From positions 1 through 18,997 of the forward strand of contig JAZOVB010000167.1 of assembly GCA_045658425.1 (NCBI GenBank): a DNA stretch of 18,997 bases. The letters are read 5' to 3'. Positions within the stretch are counted from its first letter, which is position 1; each line of letters starts with the position of its first letter. The DNA is from SIG450 sp045658425. GTDB taxonomy: Bacteria > Bacillota > Clostridia > UMGS1840 > HGM11507. Position numbers and translations under genes: made by a program. The notes beneath the pieces are model-generated. The model worked only from the letters and a program-made list of their open reading frames with translations. It made no database searches and had not been told where the DNA came from. Positions 15,634 to 18,997 of this stretch are shown here, piece after piece.

Positions 15634-18504
15634 ATGTATACAGGAAAAAGATTCATTAGTTTCCTGCTGGTTATTATGATGTTTGTATCATGTGTCGGAT
15701 TTGCTGAAGAGGACGGAGTGTCGGAAGGTGCAAGTGAGATATATGGCGATACTGTTGAGACGGACATAGTGCAAGAGGACGCGGAAACGGAAGAAGAGCA
15801 GGGGTCGGCAGATGTGGAGGAAACTACCAACGATGATACCGCAGAGCCTGAAGAAGAGATTAAGGAACCTGAAGAAGAGATTGAAGAACCCGAACTTCAG
15901 ACGAGTGTTATTACCGGTAAATTTAATTTACTTAAAGTGCTCGGTATAATAGAAGAAAACGAAGAAAATCTTTTTCTGCCCGATACTGCTGTAACGCGTG
16001 CGGAATTAATGATGTATTTTGCAAAAATTTCAGGACTGGACAGAACTTATGAAAAAGAATACAGAGGTTCATTTTCCGATGTGGATAAGAAAACTCTTTA
16101 TTATCAGTCAATACAGTCTATGGAATTTTCAAAGGTTATAACCGGCAATGGTGCTGGAAAATTCAATCCTGATGATAAGGTTACCGTGACTGATGCTGTT
16201 GCGGCGGCTGTCAAATTACTGGGATATGATATTTATGCATTAAATGCAGGCGGATATCCTTCCGGGTACTATACGGCGGCAAATCAGGCAGGAATAACAA
16301 AAGGTATGAAAGCATCTTCAGACGGATACTTAACCGGAGAAAATGCTGTTACACTGTTATTTAATGTTCTTACCACCGAACTTAAGGTGCAGTCGGTGTG
16401 GGGAAATGAAGGAAGCATTAAGGTAACAAACGGTGCGAGTTATCTTGAAGCTGTTTTCTCAATTTATTTTAATAGAGGAATTGTAAGTGCCAATGATATA
16501 TCAGGTCTTACATCTCCTGAAAAGAATGTATCCGATGGATGCGTTGAAATTGACGGGATAGTATATAAAGCGGAATATGCAGACAGGACTGAAATGCTTG
16601 GTAAAAAGATTGATTTTTACTATAAAAATGATGTGGAAACTGCAGGTAATCCTGAAATCGTATGGTATGAGATCAATAAGAATGTTGATGTAATAGAACT
16701 TGATGCAAGGGATATTGACAGTGTTTCAGGTCATACTCTTAAGTATACGCTTGGAGATGAAGATCAGGAAACAATAAAATTCTCAGGTGTTACCGACGTT
16801 ATATTCAATTTTAAATCATATTATACTTATACCGTAAGTGACATTAAAATACCGATGGGTAAAGTAACTCTTACGGATAATGACAGTGATGGGATTTATG
16901 ACGTTATAAACATATTAAGTTTCGAAGAATATATTGTTCAGTCTGTCAGCGAAACCGATAATGTTATTTATGCTGATAACGGTACTAAAATTTTACTTCC
17001 TGCTTCAGAAGATTCTCTTAAGATATTAAAAAATGGCATTGAAATATCTCTTGCTGAGATGTATTCGGGTATGGTAATAAATGTTGCAAGATCTAAGGAT
17101 AAAGGTTATGTAAAAGTTTATGTAAGTGATATTTTAGTTACAGGTGCTGTCAAAGAAGTAATTAATGATGGTAAAAAGACTAATGTATCTGTTGACGGAA
17201 CTTCATACATATTATCAGTTTTCTCAAAATATGTTCCAGCGGCGGGTGACTACGGAAGTTTTTATATTAACTTCTTTGGAGAAATCGCAGCGAAAGACAG
17301 GGTTGTTACCTCCCAACAGTTTGCGTATTTAATCACTATGAAAGAAACCGGCCCTGTGGTGGACAAAAAGTACTATTTTAAACTTCTTACCGAAGCGGGC
17401 GTTGAGACTTTTGAAGCGGCAGAAAAAATAAAACTCAATAAAAACCCAAGACAAAATGCAGATGTTGTTTTCTCTTCACCTGAATTGTATGCGAATGCTA
17501 TTTTAGACAGTGAAGGTAATCCGATTTATGACAGTGATGGAAATCAGGTTGCATCACAGTTTATAAAATTTACAACCGATACAAATGGTAAACTTAACCG
17601 TATCATAACCTATTCGGATTATACAAATAAGGGAGCATCATTTAAAAAACCTTATAACGATGAAACATTTACACTTGATTATAAAACCGAAGAAGACGCT
17701 TATCTTACATATTACGGAGGAAACGCCAAGGTATTCGGAACAAGATTTTTGGTAAACGCTAAAACCCTTATATTCTATGTTCCTCCCGTATACGATACGA
17801 ATGAAGAATTTTATGATGTAGGTTATATTACAGGCCTTGCTACCGAAACAAAATATTACAACCTTGAATTTTATGATGTATCATACTCAAATCATATAGG
17901 GGCTGTTTTGGTAAAACAGGATGTAAGCGGTGGCGGAAGTATTGACAATAAATCCGCAGATGTTATTGTAAGTAAAATTACCGAGTATTATATTGAAGAA
18001 GAAGAGGCAATCGGTCTTAAAATTTCGGGATTTTCAAGAGGAAAAGAAGTTGAACTCCTTGTAAAGGATTTAACCATTACAGATACCAATTCCTCTTACG
18101 GTAACGGAAAGAAAATCACCGAAATAAAAGTCGGAGACGTAATTCAATATACTACGGCATCAGGAGGATATGTAGGTAATATAAGATTTATATATTCGTA
18201 TGATTCTAAAAATTACGCTCCTTATGAAAGTAACACAAGCACTTCTACATTATTTATAGGATTGCATCATGGTATAGGTGAACTGCTTTACAGAGACGAT
18301 TTGTCGGTTATTGTTAACTGTACTGATGTAGATGACAGAGCGTATGACAGAGCATTTAACATAATGTCCCGTTCGCATTTTTACAGGGTTGATACAAAGT
18401 TGGGTAAAGTTACACTTGTAGAAGCGGGAGATATTCCGCAGAATGCAAGAGTGTTTGTAAGAAGTTGTTATTCAATGGTTGACGATATAATATACTACGA
18501 ATAA
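15634..18504 (+). CDS. Secreted SLH-domain surface protein
   Basis: 956 residues from the ATG at 15634 (AAAGGA nine bases upstream); an in-frame TTG at 15628 is too close to that site. The N-terminus is a Sec signal peptide (GKRF, then a hydrophobic run, cleavage likely after VGFA, residue 24). Residues 25-90 are extremely acidic and low-complexity, with EPEEEI repeats. Residues about 97-250 hold two clear and probably three SLH units: TAVTRAELMMYFAKISG, then FSDVDKKTLYYQSIQSM and FNPDDKVTVTDAVAAAVKLLGY, then a weaker copy ending near GENAVTLLFNVL. SLH domains bind pyruvylated secondary cell-wall polymers, so it should be anchored non-covalently at the surface. The remaining 700 residues are beta-rich, with no catalytic motif I recognise; EFYDV occurs twice. 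It follows the small peptide gene by 26 bp and precedes another secreted-protein gene by 14 bp. It may be a structural S-layer or scaffold protein. Confidence 0.87.
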   Translation: MYTGKRFISFLLVIMMFVSCVGFAEEDGVSEGASEIYGDTVETDIVQEDAETEEEQGSADVEETTNDDTAEPEEEIKEPEEEIEEPELQTSVITGKFNLLKVLGIIEENEENLFLPDTAVTRAELMMYFAKISGLDRTYEKEYRGSFSDVDKKTLYYQSIQSMEFSKVITGNGAGKFNPDDKVTVTDAVAAAVKLLGYDIYALNAGGYPSGYYTAANQAGITKGMKASSDGYLTGENAVTLLFNVLTTELKVQSVWGNEGSIKVTNGASYLEAVFSIYFNRGIVSANDISGLTSPEKNVSDGCVEIDGIVYKAEYADRTEMLGKKIDFYYKNDVETAGNPEIVWYEINKNVDVIELDARDIDSVSGHTLKYTLGDEDQETIKFSGVTDVIFNFKSYYTYTVSDIKIPMGKVTLTDNDSDGIYDVINILSFEEYIVQSVSETDNVIYADNGTKILLPASEDSLKILKNGIEISLAEMYSGMVINVARSKDKGYVKVYVSDILVTGAVKEVINDGKKTNVSVDGTSYILSVFSKYVPAAGDYGSFYINFFGEIAAKDRVVTSQQFAYLITMKETGPVVDKKYYFKLLTEAGVETFEAAEKIKLNKNPRQNADVVFSSPELYANAILDSEGNPIYDSDGNQVASQFIKFTTDTNGKLNRIITYSDYTNKGASFKKPYNDETFTLDYKTEEDAYLTYYGGNAKVFGTRFLVNAKTLIFYVPPVYDTNEEFYDVGYITGLATETKYYNLEFYDVSYSNHIGAVLVKQDVSGGGSIDNKSADVIVSKITEYYIEEEEAIGLKISGFSRGKEVELLVKDLTITDTNSSYGNGKKITEIKVGDVIQYTTASGGYVGNIRFIYSYDSKNYAPYESNTSTSTLFIGLHHGIGELLYRDDLSVIVNCTDVDDRAYDRAFNIMSRSHFYRVDTKLGKVTLVEAGDIPQNARVFVRSCYSMVDDIIYYE
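15844..15894 (+). repeat. 21-bp in-frame tandem repeat in acidic linker
   Basis: Two near-identical 21-bp units (15844-15864, 15865-15885) and a partial third encode EPEEEIK, EPEEEIE and EPE. A whole-codon repeat of this kind can change length without breaking the frame. Confidence 0.75.
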
Positions 18505-18518
18505 GAGGAGCAATATAT

Positions 18519-18997
18519 ATGAAAAAAATATTTTCACTTATTCTGACAGTTTCAATATTTGTGTCACTCATACCATTATCGGTTTTTGCAAAAGAATATG
18601 TTGTGTATGAGAAATTTGAAGGATACGAAAAGGGAAAAGTTACATCTTTAACATCCGTGTGCACAATCGGAGGTCAGGATGGTTCATCATTTGAAATTAA
18701 AGAAGACCCTTCGGAAGAAAGCGATAACGCTCTTTATATTAAAAATGATGCAACTGCAAGTACCAGTTCCAGCGACCATACAGCAAATATAAATCTTGAG
18801 ATAAACCGTTCAGGTAAAATCACGATAGAATTTAAGATATATCTTGATAATATAACAAGAGTTCATATTTCACTTACAAAAACTCACCTTACTTTTAAAA
18901 ACGGTAAGGTACTGTATTGGAAAAAGGGAAGCACTTCAGGTACTTCTACAGGTTCAGTATACGAATATAACAAATGGCATACTGTGAAACTCGTAGT
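18519..18997 (+). CDS. Secreted protein with lectin-like N-terminal domain, 3' partial
   Basis: The ATG at 18519 has GAGGAG eight bases upstream and lies 14 bp after the SLH gene stop. 159 codons are visible and the frame is still open at the window edge. The start MKKIFSLILTVSIFVS leads to a cleavage site near VFA (residue 24). The visible mature part (YEKFEGYEKGKV, then GKITIEFKIYLDNITRVHISL, with a Ser/Thr-Gly stretch SGTSTGS) has the alternating beta pattern of concanavalin/LamG-like domains. The same type is seen in the lyase at the start of the window. Such domains often head large polysaccharide-binding or degrading surface proteins. The function of the whole protein cannot be told from this fragment. 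Confidence 0.75.
   Translation, partial: MKKIFSLILTVSIFVSLIPLSVFAKEYVVYEKFEGYEKGKVTSLTSVCTIGGQDGSSFEIKEDPSEESDNALYIKNDATASTSSSDHTANINLEINRSGKITIEFKIYLDNITRVHISLTKTHLTFKNGKVLYWKKGSTSGTSTGSVYEYNKWHTVKLV

Noticed and set aside
17800..17880. Repeated GAATTTTATGATGTA within the SLH gene as a possible recombination site
   Set aside because: It encodes EFYDV twice within beta-rich sequence and is most simply a protein-level repeat or chance similarity.

Overview
The window is AT-rich, with strong GGAGG-type ribosome binding sites, lipobox and Sec signal peptides, S-layer-homology (SLH) domains and U-tract hairpin terminators. This points to a Gram-positive Clostridia-type Firmicute specialised in complex polysaccharides. 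A gut or rumen pectin or mucilage degrader is my inference; species and genus cannot be read from the sequence. Almost everything is on the + strand; the only clear exception is one AraC-type regulator.

Region 1 (about 1-5735): a secreted PL6-type polysaccharide lyase that enters the window already in frame, a cytoplasmic GH29 alpha-L-fucosidase, and a large sugar-binding lipoprotein of an ABC transporter with no permease beside it. A strong hairpin terminator closes the unit. Region 2 (about 5760-13420): a Gfo/Idh/MocA oxidoreductase, two tandem SGNH esterases, a cytoplasmic GH78 alpha-L-rhamnosidase, an unusual RpiB-fold isomerase, a class II (fuculose/rhamnulose-1-phosphate type) aldolase and a C-terminally short rhamnulokinase, closed by a second terminator. 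Together these read as an import-and-digest pathway. Acylated rhamnose- and fucose-containing oligosaccharides would be de-esterified and cleaved inside the cell, and L-rhamnose and/or L-fucose sent through isomerase, kinase and aldolase to DHAP and L-lactaldehyde. No canonical RhaA or FucI isomerase is present. The RpiB-fold protein occupies that slot and has lost the usual phosphate-binding residues, which is the most interesting observation here.

Region 3 (13421-13726): a gene-free stretch with several inverted repeats, including an 85-bp MITE-like element, followed by a good sigma-A promoter for a third SGNH hydrolase. A bidirectional terminator separates that gene from the convergent AraC-type regulator. 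Region 4 (15215 to the end): a divergent intergenic region with promoters in both directions, a 48-residue peptide gene with a very strong ribosome binding site, a large secreted SLH-domain surface protein starting 26 bp later, and the 5' part of a second secreted protein with a lectin-like N-terminal domain. The peptide-SLH pair next to the AraC gene is a second candidate for undescribed biology.

Most gene functions rest on recognisable motifs. Substrates are inferred from context.
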